Numbered from the stretch's first letter, positions 1-11,338 are shown. The stretch: DNA of 64,000 nucleotides from Mermis nigrescens (GCA_036768485.1 JAVLUZ010000513.1:1513413-1577412); one strand, 5' to 3'. Numbers and translations are program-made. The notes: generated from the sequence alone by a model not told the origin.

Positions 1-290
1 AAATATAATAAAATATAATTAAATAAGCGTTACATTCAAAGGCTTTAGGCATTTATTATTTTTTTGCCAGAAAATTTAATACTATTATAAGTCGGCTATG
101 ATTTATTGATAATGTCAACTCCTAATTTCAACTCGTTCATTTATTAAGGCGTATATGACTCAGAAATCGGTATACCCGCATTTATGATCAGCAAAACATG
201 TGGCCTATTTATAGAAAACTTTTCGTTCGAAAACGGTAAGCCAAATCGAGATACCGTTGTGTCCTTCCCATTAAATCGTGGATAAATCCA
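1..290. other. AT-rich stretch, no gene seen
   Basis: No open frame with gene-like features and no recognisable repeat was found here. It is AT-rich flank leading into the 76-bp tandem array. Confidence 0.4.
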
Positions 291-812
291 AGTTGCCGGA
301 ATTGAGTGTAAACTATTTTTATAAACTTTTATTTCAAATATAGTGCGTACGCCAATTTAAACTAGGTTGCCGGAATTGAGTGTAAACTATTGTTATAAAC
401 TTTCATTTCAAATATAACGTGCAAATGCCATTTTAAACTAGGTTGCCGGAATTGAGTGTAAACTATTTATAAAAACTTTTGTTTCAAATATAGCGCGCAA
501 ATGCCAATTTAAACAAGGTTGCCGGCATTGAGTGTAAACTATTGTTATAAACTTTTATTTCAAATATAACGCGCAAATGCCATTTTAAACTAGGTTGCCG
601 GAATTGAGTGTAAACTATTTTATAAAAACTTTTGCTTGCAAATATAGCGCGCAAATGCCAATTTAAACAAGGTTGCCGGCATTGAGTGTAAACTATTGTT
701 ATAAACTTTCATTTCAAATATAACGTGCAAATGCCAGTTTAGAACTGGGTTGTTGGAGTTGAGTGTAAAATATTTTTATAAACTTTTATTTCAAATATAG
801 CGCGCTAAAATA
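291..812. repeat. Tandem array, about 76-bp unit, about 7 copies
   Basis: Near-identical units start at about 291, 364, 440, 515, 592, 668 and 745. Each begins with a variant of GGTTGCCGGAATTGAGTG, continues through GTGTAAACTAT and TATAAACTTTTATTTCAAAT, and ends near GCAAATGCCA. The last unit is the most diverged. No coding frame is preserved. Alternate units resemble each other more (CGCGCAAATG versus CGTGCAAATG variants), which suggests a two-unit higher-order repeat. Confidence 0.9.
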
Positions 813-1229
813 ATATTCTTCTGGGAAAAAATATGGAGCCTACGGGCTACAGATGTAGGTATGTATTATACTGTAATCACAAGATATTAAGTCGTGTGAT
901 ATTTTGATAGGATTGCCTTCGGTGTAAACCTTTCCAAATATTCTCTAAAATAGCAAAACTTTTCATCATATTGCACGTTTTCTTGATTTTCTTGATTTAT
1001 TCGACAATTACCGGCCATACATGGGCAAAGGGATGGGGTTGTCAGAGAAGGGGGCCGTTGAAATCCAAAAATGGTCCTATGTAGTAAACTGTGGTCGTTG
1101 TTCTTGTACAGGGTCCCTAGCACTATTGAAATACGGTCCCCACAAGTCAACGTACATTCTGCACGTGTAAAATTTAAGTACTATAATGTAGTATAGTAAA
1201 CTGTGTCTCTTGACCTTTATTACAAGAGT
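813..1229. other. Intergenic stretch, no gene seen
   Basis: A minus-strand open frame of 87 codons occurs here, but it lacks composition, motif or splice context suggesting a gene. Nothing else was recognised. Confidence 0.35.
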
Positions 1230-1885
1230 TTATCAATATGGCGCGAAGCGCCGGAAAATTTTGATTTTTTTCACTGTTTTTAAGCAGAATTTTCGGCCTT
1301 TTTCCGCAGTTAGCTCAAAATTGTCTTGCTACATCTTTTGTCTTCTCAAAATTGTCCGACAGCACCTGGTTTTCCAAAACCGTAGGTAGGGATAATAGCC
1401 CCCCCCCGCCGCTCACCCCCTCTATGCCCAAGATTGATACCGGCTAATGCACATTTCCGATATTCTCTAAGCAAACATGCACAGCATGGAAATTCTGGGG
1501 GGGGGGCTGGGGGTGTAAAGTGCCGTTTTTGGGTCCGAAAATGGTAGGTACGCGACAAGAACATAGTTTTCTCAGCGTTTCTGACGATGCTCTATCCTAC
1601 TAGTGCATAAAAGCGCGGAAAATTTCGGAACAAATCAAAAAAGTCAGAAAAACTTGATCAAAATGTAGTCAAAAACAAGAGTATAATGGTGCTTTGGCGC
1701 CGAAAATTCGGCACTTTTTGAGCAAATATCTAAAACGCTAAAAAGCATCTTCTATACGAATTTCTCGAAAATTTTTGGGAACCTTCAAAAAATTGCCAAT
1801 TCTTGGGGAAGAAATTTTTGCAGGGAGGGGTGAAAATTTTTCTGGGTAATGAATCCCCTAAACCCCCTCGGATCATGTGCATGCT
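1230..1885. repeat. Dispersed repeat family C, long copy
   Basis: It shares blocks with 6793-7205, 55878-56160 and 57985-58260: a CATGCACAGCATG-like start near 1475, AATTCTGGGGG, TTTTTGGG-CCAAAAATGG, TACGCG, a TTTCTGACGATGCTCTATCC block, then a GGCGCGAAGCGCCG-type palindrome context and a G-rich tract ending with ATCATGTGCATG. CATGCACA and its complement TGTGCATG at the two ends suggest short terminal inverted repeats. It is probably a non-autonomous DNA element. The part at 1230-1470 carries the palindrome in a second, partial unit. Confidence 0.55.
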
Positions 1886-2107
1886 CTTACGATAAGAAGT
1901 AAATTATCAAAAACCACCACTTAATGATTATGACATACTTTACACCATTACTACGTCTATATTTACTTGGCATTTTCAGCCTAATTCGGAATACTGTCTG
2001 CACTGTACTATGTTATCAACTTATATTTCAGTGAAATTTATTCACTTAACGATCTATCCTATGCGTGGCACGTTTCAAAAGTAACATATTTTCGGTGTAT
2101 ATTTTCG

Positions 2108-2272
2108 CAGGCACGTAGCAGTGGGGAAGTGGGGGGTCGGACCTCCACCCAAAATTTGAGAAAAACCGGGAAAAATAGTGCTTTTTACACGTTATTTTGT
2201 GCTATTTTTGGTTTAGACCCCAAATTTGGTGTTGGTCCCCCCCCCAGAATAAGAGGGCCAGCTACGTGCCTG
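2108..2272. mobile_element. hAT-like MITE, family A (CAGGCACGTAGC termini)
   Basis: It begins CAGGCACGTAGC and ends GCTACGTGCCTG, which are terminal inverted repeats. Flanking octamers are TATTTTCG (2100-2107) and TATTTTCA (2273-2280), a 7-of-8 target-site duplication. The interior holds runs of G/C and a TTATTTTGTGCTATTTTTGG block shared with the copies near 2781, 3186 and 5013. A 64-codon plus-strand frame crossing it is incidental. Confidence 0.85.
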
Positions 2273-2780
2273 TATTTTCAGTGTATAATTGAAGAGAATT
2301 GTTACCTAATTAACTTGGCATGATCTGAGTGTAAAATTTTGATTTTAATTTAGAGATGTCATCTCTTACTTCGGTTAAGCCTTTTATTGTGTAAACGTAG
2401 CGTGTGTCGTAATAAGGGTGGCAATTAGTTCAATGCATGGGGGTGGTTGGCGTCCAAAAATTTAAGGTCTTCCTCGATTATCTACTTAAGAGTTGGCTAG
2501 CACATCAGTAGCCCGATTTTCAATTTAATTTGATTGAATTAAATAATCGAGCTTTTATTTTGATTCAACAAGTAAGTAAGTAATTAAGCAAAAGTAATTA
2601 TTGAGAATTATTAAGAAAAATTAAGAAAAAGAAATTATTAAGAAAAAAGTGACCTTATTTTTTCCAAAATTGATATGGCTATTTCATTTTGAGATCGGTA
2701 TAATACGGTAAAGGCAACTATGTCCAAGAAACTGTCAGTGTAAAGCAATTTTGTGCGAGTAAACGTGGGCGGAGGTTTCC

Positions 2781-2934
2781 CAGGTACGTAGCTGGCCGTC
2801 CTATTTTGGGGGACCAACATCAATTTGGGGGGCTAAGCCCAAAAAAGCAAAATAGCACAATATGACGTTTCAAAAGTCCTATTTTTGTGAATTTTGTGGG
2901 GTGGGAACCCCCATTCTCCAGAGATTCGTGCCTG
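2781..2934. mobile_element. hAT-like MITE, family A, diverged copy
   Basis: It starts CAGGTACGTAGCTGGCCG and ends TTCGTGCCTGG, with the same interior blocks as the 2108 and 5013 copies in opposite order. No convincing target-site duplication was seen, consistent with an older or damaged insertion. Confidence 0.65.
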
Positions 2935-3185
2935 GCTGCTCATAAATATCGTGCTCGGGTCCGTCAAATCTGGTTGTTTGATGAGTCGTATTCATCTGGG
3001 AATAATTTAGATAATCGATTTGAATAATTGAATAAATCCATTTGAATAATTAATTCGGATTTGTTAACACCTTTTTTTGTTTACACAAATTTACTGAAAC
3101 GTTAATCAGTGATCGGGGCGACGTTTCGGCCTCGGCCTTTGCAAAGCTCTGCGTTTTTCGGAGCCGAGGCGCCGAGGGTAATGCT

Positions 3186-3290
3186 CAGGCACGTAGCTGG
3201 CCGTTTCTATATTGGGGGGTCCGACACCGTTTTGTTGGGGATTGCTCGAAAATGGCCGAAAATAGCACAAAATAACGTTGAAAAATGATG
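3186..3290. mobile_element. hAT-like MITE, family A, truncated
   Basis: It starts CAGGCACGTAGCTGGCCG and contains the GGGGGGTCCGACACCG and AGCACAAAATAACG blocks, but no matching right terminus was found. It is a one-ended fragment. Confidence 0.6.
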
Positions 3291-3784
3291 AAGAGAGTTG
3301 AAATAAAATTTCTGCAAGTTTGATTGGTATCTTAGCGAATTATGTAATCCGTTTGCTGTTTACCAGTCCTCTAAAGCATCAGGCCGAAAATAAATTGTTC
3401 TCCGCTGTAAATTTTGCCCAAGTTGTTACACTTTTCAATGTTTGGAAGACATTTTGTCATTTAAAAAGCTATGCTATCAACAACATTCCACCGGCTCGAG
3501 CTGAGCCAAATTTATTTTAGTCATTTTTGATTTTTTCGATTTTATAGACTTCGTCCTTATTCTTTTTTCCACATTAATTTTCAACAAATAAATTTTCTGC
3601 ATTGTACGGCTTATATTCGGGAAGCCGTAAAATTAAGCTTAAGAGTGTAAACGATTCAAAATTTTCTTACGCCTTGTATAATTCCTGTTTTGCTCGTCTT
3701 CGGCTATTTGCTACATTGAGCGTAAAAAAGATAAAAATGTATAAGGATTTTGGGCTGCTTTGCGCGACTGTATATACCTACATA

Positions 3785-3900
3785 CAGGGCGGAATCGGGG
3801 CGCCCTCCATTGGCCCAGAATAGTGCGCAGCTATTTTTTTTAGCGATTTTTCGGGTTAAAACGGCCAATTTTTTTGTGTTACATTTAACACATGAAATTG
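3785..3900. mobile_element. hAT-like MITE, family B, truncated
   Basis: It contains CAGGGCGGAATCGGGGC, CATTGGCCCAGAATAGTGCG, then TTTTTTAGCGATTTTTCGGG and TTAAAACGGC. These blocks are shared in order with 4174-4364, 15072-15243 and 48787-48987. The right end is missing. Confidence 0.6.
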
Positions 3901-4173
3901 ATTCTCAATCTACCGATCCTAGATTTCTAAATCTCACCTCACCGTCTACCATATGTATGCACATAACTGACGTAGTGCATCAACGCAATCATGTTTACAA
4001 AAACATACAGATGACTTAAAAGCCTCATGAAATGATTTTTCTGACTTTATTTGTTTAATCTAACGTTATTCGCACTTGGTAACATTGTAACATGATAACG
4101 GCTTATTAGCTCCCTACCATCGGCATATCATAGACTAGACCCCATACGTAACTATGCGCGTTACCCCCGGAAC

Positions 4174-4364
4174 CAGGGCGGATTTAGGGGTGGGGGGGGC
4201 GGCCGCCCCCCCCCCCATCGGCCCAAAATAGTGCGCAAAATTAAGAATTTTTGAGCGATTTTTAGCGATCTTTGGGTTAAAACAGCTAATTTTTCCGCCC
4301 AAGTCGGGGTTCCGCCCCCCATAGGGGTACCGCCCCCCTTAGAAAAATCCTGGATCCGCCACTG
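4174..4364. mobile_element. hAT-like MITE, family B (CAGGGGCGGAT termini)
   Basis: It begins CAGGGCGGATTTAGGGG (one G short of the family start) and ends TCCTGGATCCGCCACTG, so the termini read as inverted CAGTGGCGGAT. The interior has ATCGGCCCAAAATAGTGCG and a GGGTTAAAACAGC block. The flanking octamers match only partly. The 127-codon minus-strand frame across it is proline/glycine-rich because of the G/C runs and is not a gene. Confidence 0.8.
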
Positions 4365-5012
4365 CCTCGGCACGACCCTCGGCCGTGGCCGAATCAAGGA
4401 TTTTAAACTGCCTCGGCCGATGGCCGAAAAAGTACCCTCGGTCCCAGGAACAGATTTAAGAGGGGCGGGGAGGGGCAGCCCGGCAGCCCCCCCCCGCTGA
4501 CCCAAAATGGTTGGCGAGATAAATAATGGATATGTAATTAGCAATTATTATTGGCCGTCAGTGAATATAATTTCTCTAGTTTTTCCGGCGCTTCGCGCAG
4601 ATAATAATACCTATTGATGACCTTTGTTTTCTTTCTTAATGACCTAGAAGTCAAGAGCGGGTAGAGCTATATTTTAGCATAGATTTCTTCTATCCTCAGG
4701 CATAACTTTTGGAAATTTCCCGACCTTCATCGTCAAAATACAGGAAATCGATGCAGTAAATCAAACTTCTAAACATTCTTCCACCAAATTTTTTCTAATT
4801 TTTCGGCGCCCAGTGCCGGATTTTCGCTAAAGTCAAAGAAATTTAATGATTTTCTTCACGCAAAATTGTCTGAAATTTTGAAAAAATTTTCGAAGAAATG
4901 TTTCGTCAGAACTGATTTTAAATAAAATATAAAACGCCAAAAAGCGCCATTTTGCTCGTAAAAGCGAATTTTGGGCCTATATCCCTGATCCACTACTGCT
5001 CGGTCCGATCAC

Positions 5013-5177
5013 CAGGCACGTAGCTGTGGGGGATGGGGGGGGGGGGTCCGACCCCCCCAAAATTCAGAAAAAAACCGGAAGAATAGGACTTTTACACGTT
5101 ATTTTGTGCTATTTTTGGCTAAGACCCCCCAAAATTGGTGTTGGTCCCCCAAAATAGGAGGGCCAGCTACGTGCCTG
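5013..5177. mobile_element. hAT-like MITE, family A, intact with perfect TSD
   Basis: Termini are CAGGCACGTAGCTG and CAGCTACGTGCCTG, perfect 14-bp inverted repeats. The flanking octamer CCGATCAC is identical on both sides (5005-5012 and 5178-5185). An 8-bp duplication with CAG-starting termini is typical of the hAT superfamily. At 165 bp it has no coding capacity, so it would depend on a transposase encoded elsewhere. Confidence 0.92.
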
Positions 5178-5397
5178 CCGATCACTGACGTTCATTATTT
5201 ACTATGATAAAAACAGTCAATTGACCAGTAATTTACACGAAACGTGTCGCGACGAGACGATTTTGTTATATTTTTGATTTACAGTAAAAGTGAGTAAAAA
5301 TAAATTATATAAATAGACAGTGAACAAATTATAAAAAATAAATTAGTAATGCTGTCAAGTCCCATTTCAACCTAAACTCGGATTTATTATTAGGAAT

Positions 5398-5496
5398 ATG
5401 TTAATGGTGAGCAGAGTAGCTCTGGATTTTGGCAAATATATGATACCATTTATAATTGTGGTCGGTATTTGCCTTTTTATCGCCGTTATTGCCTTG
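5398..5496 (+). CDS. Candidate first exon of a membrane or secreted protein
   Basis: A start codon opens 33 codons beginning MLMVSRVALDFGKYM, followed by a strongly hydrophobic stretch (about residues 16-33, IPFIIVVGICLFIAVIAL). The frame runs straight into a good splice donor (TTG|GTAAGA at 5496/5497). This is the layout of an exon carrying a signal peptide or membrane anchor. No downstream exon was identified, and no family is recognised. Chance occurrence in AT-rich DNA is possible. Confidence 0.3.
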
Positions 5497-5639
5497 GTAA
5501 GAAGAATAATGATTTTTGATTGTTTTTATGACGTATTAGGAACTGCTGCATTGTGCTAAGATAAAATGCGATTTGCAGTGCCTTTTTAATAGTGGAAAAA
5601 TGTTTAAGAAAACATCAATTTATAAATTAGATCACCTAT

Positions 5640-6760
5640 TATCGATTTTTCGCATCGCGTTTTTTCAATCTTTGTTCTTAATTTTATTTTTTTTTAATTT
5701 TTTTTTCAAAATTTTTTTTAATTTTTTTTTCAATTTTTGTTTTTGTTGCATTACTTTTCTGCGTTTTGTGTTGACGTTTTAATAAAAAGTTTTTTCCAAT
5801 TTTGTGTATAAGTGACTTATTCGAAGTTAATAATCAAAACGTTCAAATTCAATTACTACTAAGTTGTAAACTTGATTAAAAATTCCAGATTTAAACTAAT
5901 TCCGTACGCCTACACGTTTTACAACACTTTCTTACTTAATTATTTGAACTAACTAATATTTACCTAATCGTTTTAGATCTTAATTTCATCTTTTTTTACA
6001 TTGACTACTTACTTAGTCAAATTTTAGTTTATTTATTCTGTTTTATTTATTTGTTTTAATTTTGAGCATTTTCATTTCTCCGATTTTATTTGCTCACTTA
6101 TTTATGCACTATTTACTTACTAATTCAATTTCACTGGCCGTAGAAGGCGATTACTGAAGGTTTGTCAGGTCGGCCTGTGCAAAACTATTAAGACTCAATC
6201 GCTTTTTTCAATTTTTGGCTTATCAAATTTTTCCTTTAGACTTATTACTTTATCTTTTCATTTTTAGGAAGCACTTTTATTCGTATATCTGTTTTCAGGA
6301 TGCGTTACTTTTTATTTTCATCGATTTTATACATTTTTGTTTACTTTGCATTCAATATTTGCATTGTGTTGATTTTTTTATTATTTGTTATTTTTATTAT
6401 TTATTTTTTATTATCTGTTATTATTTTTTATTCATTTGCATTGCATTCTTTTATTTTTGCTTTTGTGCTATGATTTTTATTTTTATTTTGATTCTTGAAT
6501 TCATTTTTGTTTGTACATTTTATTCATGATTATTTGTATTTTTATTGTAATTTTTATGGACCCGCCCGCAAAATGTATTTGTTTCATTTTTTATTTTATC
6601 TTCATCGACATATTTTATTTGTTTTCGTTCAATGTTGATACTTTATCTGATGCTTGCCTTCTTTCTTTTCTGAGAAAGGTCCCTGCATACCTTGACGATA
6701 AATTTACTGCTTGTTTACATATTTTATATCCTATTCCTACGTATATATAGCTTTTTTATA
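5640..6760. repeat. T-rich low-complexity tract
   Basis: Long runs of T with ATTTTT/TTTATTT motifs dominate. Frames of 69 to 104 codons on the plus strand translate almost entirely to F, I, L, Y and C, which is expected of T-rich DNA. I see no gene here. Confidence 0.7.
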
Positions 6761-6792
6761 ACTTTTTGATTAGTCTAATCAAAGTTGGCTAC

Positions 6793-7205
6793 ATACATGC
6801 ACAGTATGAGAATTCTGGGGGCTGAAAACCTAAAGTGCCTTTTTTTGGGCCAAAAATGGCCGGTACGCGTTAAAAAACATCGTTTTTTGGCGTTTCTGAC
6901 GATACTCTATCCTTCTAGAGCATAAAATCATGGAAAAAAATTCGAAAAAAGTCGAATAAATTGACCAATATATCGCTTAAAACATGAATATATGGCGCGA
7001 AGCGCCGAAAATTTGGCGATTTTGAGCCAATAGATAGCTAAAAAACCCTTAAAAAGACACTTTTTCTACCAATTTTCAGGTAAGTTTGGGAAACTTTTGA
7101 AAAATCGCCAATTCTGGGGGGGGTGAAAAATTTTTTGCGGGGGGTGAAAAATGATTCTGTGCGGGAGGGGGGTGAAAACCCCCTAAACCCCCAAGATCAT
7201 GTATG
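6793..7205. repeat. Dispersed repeat family C
   Basis: It starts near ACATGCACAGTATGAGAATT, then GGGCCAAAAATGGCCGGTAC, TTTCTGACGATACTCTATCC, a GGCGCGAAGCGCCG palindrome (about 7013), TTCTGGGGGGGGTG and an end near AAGATCATGTATG. The order of blocks matches 1475-1885, 55878-56160 and 57985-58260. Confidence 0.65.
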
Positions 7206-7744
7206 GTTGGCTGACTTTTAGTTTATTTGAATACGGTTTGATTGGTTTTCTCTTAAAAACGTCGAATAGAATTTTTAAAACGAAAGAAAATATAAAAAAG
7301 ACGTAAAGCTGTTTCTCAGTTTAAAGCAGATACCGGCGTAAATGTTTTTTTTTAATTTTTTGCAAATTTCACTTACTTTTTTGAGCTTTGAACTTTAAGC
7401 ATTTTTAATTTATGAAATTTTTTTTATTAATTTTTACATTTTTCTATTTTTCTTTGCGATTTCAATTATTTCTAAGCTTCTTTTCCTTATTGTTCTCATA
7501 CATTATCTCTTATTTCATACCGATATCTTTAAAATCGCACGGGTTCTTATCACCCCATTCTGAATGTGCAGAAATTTTCAGAAGAATTCCATAAAATAAG
7601 CATTTTTGAAGGTTTTTATCACAAAGTTTCATTACAACACTATATCTAGAACGTAATATTTTGCTTCTTTAGGGGTCTGATTATTTTTCGAAGCCGTTGT
7701 GATTCGCAGAATATTTGACTTGAGACTTGCTGGAGTATTACTCT

Positions 7745-7985
7745 TGTCCATATATACCTGGCGATGGGGGTATGCAACCCCCCCCCCAGAAACCGAAATA
7801 CCCCTCCAGAATTCAATTTTTGAAATTGCTGCTTTTTTTCGCAATTTTTCAAAGCTAATGGATAGTGCTCGTTGAGAAAGGTTGAAAAATGGTGTTTTTT
7901 TCGCCATATCAGCCTTTTTGAGGCGCCATTTTTTTGACCTTCGAAAAATCTTGCACCCCAGAATTTCGGGTGCCGCCCACCTAAT
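7745..7985 (-). mobile_element. hAT-like MITE, family R1
   Basis: This copy reads on the minus strand: GTGGGCGGCACCCGAAATTC, GGTCAAAAAAATGGCGCC, GGCGAAAAAAACACCATTTT, GAGCACTATCCATTAGC, AATTTTGAATTCTGGAGGGG, GTATTTCGGTTTCTGGGG and GGTTGCATACCCCC. These blocks recur in the same order in about 18 copies in the window. Minus-strand frames of 68 and 123 codons are translations of this element only. No matching octamer flanks were seen. Confidence 0.75.
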
Positions 7986-8209
7986 ATATGCTCCTGACTG
8001 CAATTTTATATGCGGCTAAAAGTTGTAACAAAGGTTAAATACATATATTGCACACTGAAACGGAAATAGCGTTGCTTAATGATATATTTCTAATTTACAC
8101 AGTCGACAAAAATTGAGTTTTAACTGATTCCTTTTAAATTTCTTTTAGGTAGTTTCCTTCTTGCGTGGGTATTTGTGTGTCTTTCATCACTACTTATTGG
8201 CCTTACATT

Positions 8210-8545
8210 CGTAATCTGGGCTATTTTTGCTCGTTTTACGCAGAGTGTAAAGTGTTTCGTAATCTAGGCTATTTTTGCACGATTTACGCAGAGTGTAAAG
8301 TGTTTCGTAATCTAGGCTATTTTTGCACGTTTTACGCAGAGTGTAAAGTGTTTCGTAATCTATGCTATTTTTGCACGTTTTACGCAGAGTGTAAAGTATT
8401 TCGTGATCTAGGCTATTTTTGGCACGTTTTACCTAGAGTGTAAAGTATTTCTGTAATCCAAGCTATTTTTGATTGTTTTACGCAGAGTGTAAAGTTTTTC
8501 GTAATCTAGGCTATTTTTGCACGTTTTACTCAGGTGTAAAGTTTA
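8210..8545 (+). repeat. Tandem array, 48-bp unit, about 7 copies, reading frame kept open
   Basis: Units start at about 8210, 8258, 8306, 8354, 8402, 8451 and 8499, each CGTAATCTAGGCTATTTTTG followed by CACGTTTTACGCAGAGTG and TAAAGTGTTT. Because 48 is divisible by three, a frame from 8165 to 8443 stays open and repeats a 16-residue peptide (RNLGYFCTFYAECKVF). A one-base insertion near 8450 shifts the frame in the sixth unit. There is no good start context or upstream exon, so I treat it as a minisatellite, not a gene. Confidence 0.85.
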
Positions 8546-8828
8546 TCCGCGATAAAAGGCACGAATTTCGGCGAAGGTTGTCGCGCCGCAATTTGAAGAA
8601 AATTCCAACGAAAAAATACAAAAAGAGTATAATTATTCATTACTTAACAATTAAATTATTTAATTAATCATTTCGGACGATGCGCAAAGTCAAAAGCGTG
8701 AAAAAACGGTAGTACATAGCATTAGAATCCTACGCGTTACGTGTGGTGTAGGTGTTTTGATTTAGGCGACCAAAATCCAGCAATCTGGTCATTTTTGTAT
8801 ATTAAGAGGTATAATCAAGTTTGGGATC

Positions 8829-9074
8829 ACACCTGGGCGTGGGGTAAGCGGGGGTGGGGAATGCATCCCACAGAAAACCGAAATACCCCCCTAGAATTCA
8901 GTTTTTGAATTTTTTTTGTTTTTTCGCAATTTTTTGATGCCAGTGGATAGTGCTCGATGAGAAACATTGAAAAATGGTGTTTTTTAGCCAAATCACCATT
9001 TTTGAGGCCTTTTTTGACCTTTGAAAAAATCTTGCACCACCTCCCCTAGAACGTTTTTTGCCGCCCACCTATGC
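8829..9074 (-). mobile_element. hAT-like MITE, family R1
   Basis: On the plus strand it begins CACACCTGGGCGTGGGG and ends GCCGCCCACCTATG. It has the usual interior (AGAATTCAGTTTTTGAATTT, GTGGATAGTGCTCGATGAG, AAAAATGGTGTTTTTTAGCC, TTGACCTTTGAAAAAATC). The flanking octamers do not match. Confidence 0.8.
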
Positions 9075-9299
9075 CAATATCTCATGCTAATTTTTTGGCT
9101 AACTTTGGTAATTTTTTATGATATAGTGAAGTCATTTATTCGCCACTTTAAATCATGTCATGGCATAGGCAGTTGCCACCACCGGCGGCGTCGAAACTAA
9201 CTTAGAACTTGTTGAAAGGCACGAAACAATGGATTAGTGAAATTACCGCAACAAAGAAAATATATAAAGAATTGTTGTCCGTAATTATTCAACAAGACG

Positions 9300-9975
9300 A
9301 ATAACCAACGTCAATCAATACAACAAGTGTTGGAAAATTGAACCACCAGCTAAACAGCTAACCACTGAAGCATCCAACTAAATCGATAAAATAAACCCAT
9401 TAGCGTCAACCAACGATAAAAACAACTAATAGCTATCCAATTCAACCAATTAGCCAACCAAACAACCAATCGACCAACTAGCCAAACGTATAAACAACCA
9501 ATTAACCGGCCAACCAAATCAATCAATTAGCTACCTGTACCGTAACCATGGCCAACCATCCAACCAACCAACTTGTCAACCAAACAACCAACTAACCGGC
9601 CAACCAACCAACCAGCTAACCGGCCAACCAACCAACCAATCAGCCAACCAAATAACCAACCAAGCAGCTGAACAGCCAACCAAAAGCCAACCAACCAGCC
9701 AACCAACCAACTAACTATCCAACCAACTCAACCAACTAGCCAACCAAACAACCAACCGGCCAACAAACCAATTCAATTAGCGGCCCAACCAAACTTCGCT
9801 AGCTAACCAACCAAACAACTAGCCAAATCAAACAACTAACTAGCCGCCAGCCAACCAACTGGGGTCCAATCGACCGGGCTAAACCAACCAACCAACTGGC
9901 CAACCAACCAACCAACTAGCCAACGAAACAACCAACCAACTGGCCAAACAACCAACCAACGAAGCACCAACCAAC
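9300..9975. repeat. CCAA-rich low-complexity tract
   Basis: Irregular repetition of CCAACCAACCAACTAGCCAA-type words (CCAA, CTAG, CCGG interruptions) continues for roughly 650 bp. It has a strong strand bias of A and C over G and T. No coding potential. Confidence 0.85.
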
Positions 9976-10587
9976 TTCATTTGACTTATTCATCTATTTA
10001 GGTTCTGCAGATCACACTTTTTTGTTTTTTTTATTTTGCCTTAGTTGACGAATAGTAGTGTAAAGAGTGCGAATATCTGTGGTGAAAAACACATTTTGGT
10101 CGAGTTTTCAACTTGTTTATGTCTGCTACAACCTGGGGAGCTTTAAGAAATTTAATGACAGAAACATTACGGATCAAGGGCTATCTTGAGATTACCAGCA
10201 AACTTTTCACAATCAATACGCAGTTAGTGCCAGGGTTTTATACTTTACAGTCTATATAAAAACAGATTTTGTCCAAGATTTCACAGTCAACTTTTGGAAG
10301 ATGATTTAAGATGATTTGATTAAATAGAAATAAAGTAATTCTAAGAGCTACACGTCGAAGGAAGCTATAAAAACGTAATATTCAGTTGTTTATGGGGTAA
10401 TGTTCGAAATCTGAGGTAAAATGGTTAAAAAACATGCTTTTTCGTAATTTGATTGGTAAATCATATCTAATATTTTGCGTAAATATGTTTGGCACATACA
10501 AACGTACTACCATCAAAGGGCTACAAAATTGCTTGAATTGAATTTATTCACATCAAGGTGTAGGGTTTAGAGTTTTTAAAGTTTACA
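9976..10587. other. Intergenic stretch, no gene seen
   Basis: AT-rich unique-looking sequence with scattered GTGTAAAG words and no convincing open frame, exon or repeat. Confidence 0.4.
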
Positions 10588-10677
10588 ATGTTGACACTGG
10601 AAATTACATGTTTGTCCATTATTTTGTTCGCCACTTTGTCTATTCAGAAGTCGGGCGAGGTCAATAAGATAAAAAAA
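10588..10677 (+). CDS. Candidate signal-peptide exon
   Basis: A start codon opens 30 codons, MLTLEITCLSIILFATLSIQ then a hydrophilic KSGEVNKIKK, ending in phase 0 at GTAATT (10678). The hydrophobic core at residues 8-18 followed by charged residues resembles a secretory signal peptide. No partner exon was found. The donor is of medium quality, and the call rests on layout alone. Confidence 0.3.
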
Positions 10678-11283
10678 GTAATTTATAAACGTGTCACCAA
10701 ATTTCGTTTGTTTAATTAATATTTAGCCTTTTTGGGAGGTGTAAAGTCAAAAATGGGGTTTCTGTATTGTTTTTTTGCCAAGTTCTGAGTTATCAGTCTG
10801 GACATAATCACAAGTCTAAAAATGAACCAGAAACTAAATTTGATACGCCAATTTGTTTGCACTCAACAGTGGTATAAAGTGATTCACATCTGATATTTAT
10901 TTGTCCTCTGGCCATTGTGGAGTCTAATTTTTTAATAAATGTTTATCTTAATATCAGAGTAATATCAGAATTACGAATCCGACTGTAATTTTACACTCTG
11001 TACTTGTGTGAACTTTACACTGCACATTAACTTTAGTTCTAGAGCCTTATGGAAGCTTTTTCTAAAGCTTCTACGTAAAATCAGAATTGGAATCGACAGT
11101 TAGTTTCACACCTAGTAGTTGTGTAAAGTTTGCAATATTCATTTGTTCTTAATATGTAATTTATACTACAAATTTATTTTACTTCCAAACTGAGCCTTAG
11201 TGTTTCTTACACGATATTTGCATACAGTTTATGCTGATAAACTTTGATCTGTTCAAATAATGTTTGGCTTGTTTAAAAGGATA

Positions 11284-11338
11284 ATGTTGATGTTAAGAAC
11301 AATATTACTCTGCATTCTTGACTGCTGTCATTATTGTG
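11284..11338 (+). CDS. Weak candidate signal-peptide exon
   Basis: The frame MLMLRTILLCILDCCHYC runs to a donor GGTATGTT (11339). It is short and cysteine-rich. The start resembles that of the 5398 exon (MLM). Without a downstream exon this could easily be chance. Confidence 0.18.

Noticed and set aside
5573..6750. Plus-strand frames of 69 to 104 codons
   Set aside because: Almost pure F/I/L/Y/C translations of a T-rich tract, with no start context, splice signals or family features.
9300..9975. CRISPR-like array
   Set aside because: The repeats are short, irregular CCAA words without constant spacers, in an animal-type genome.
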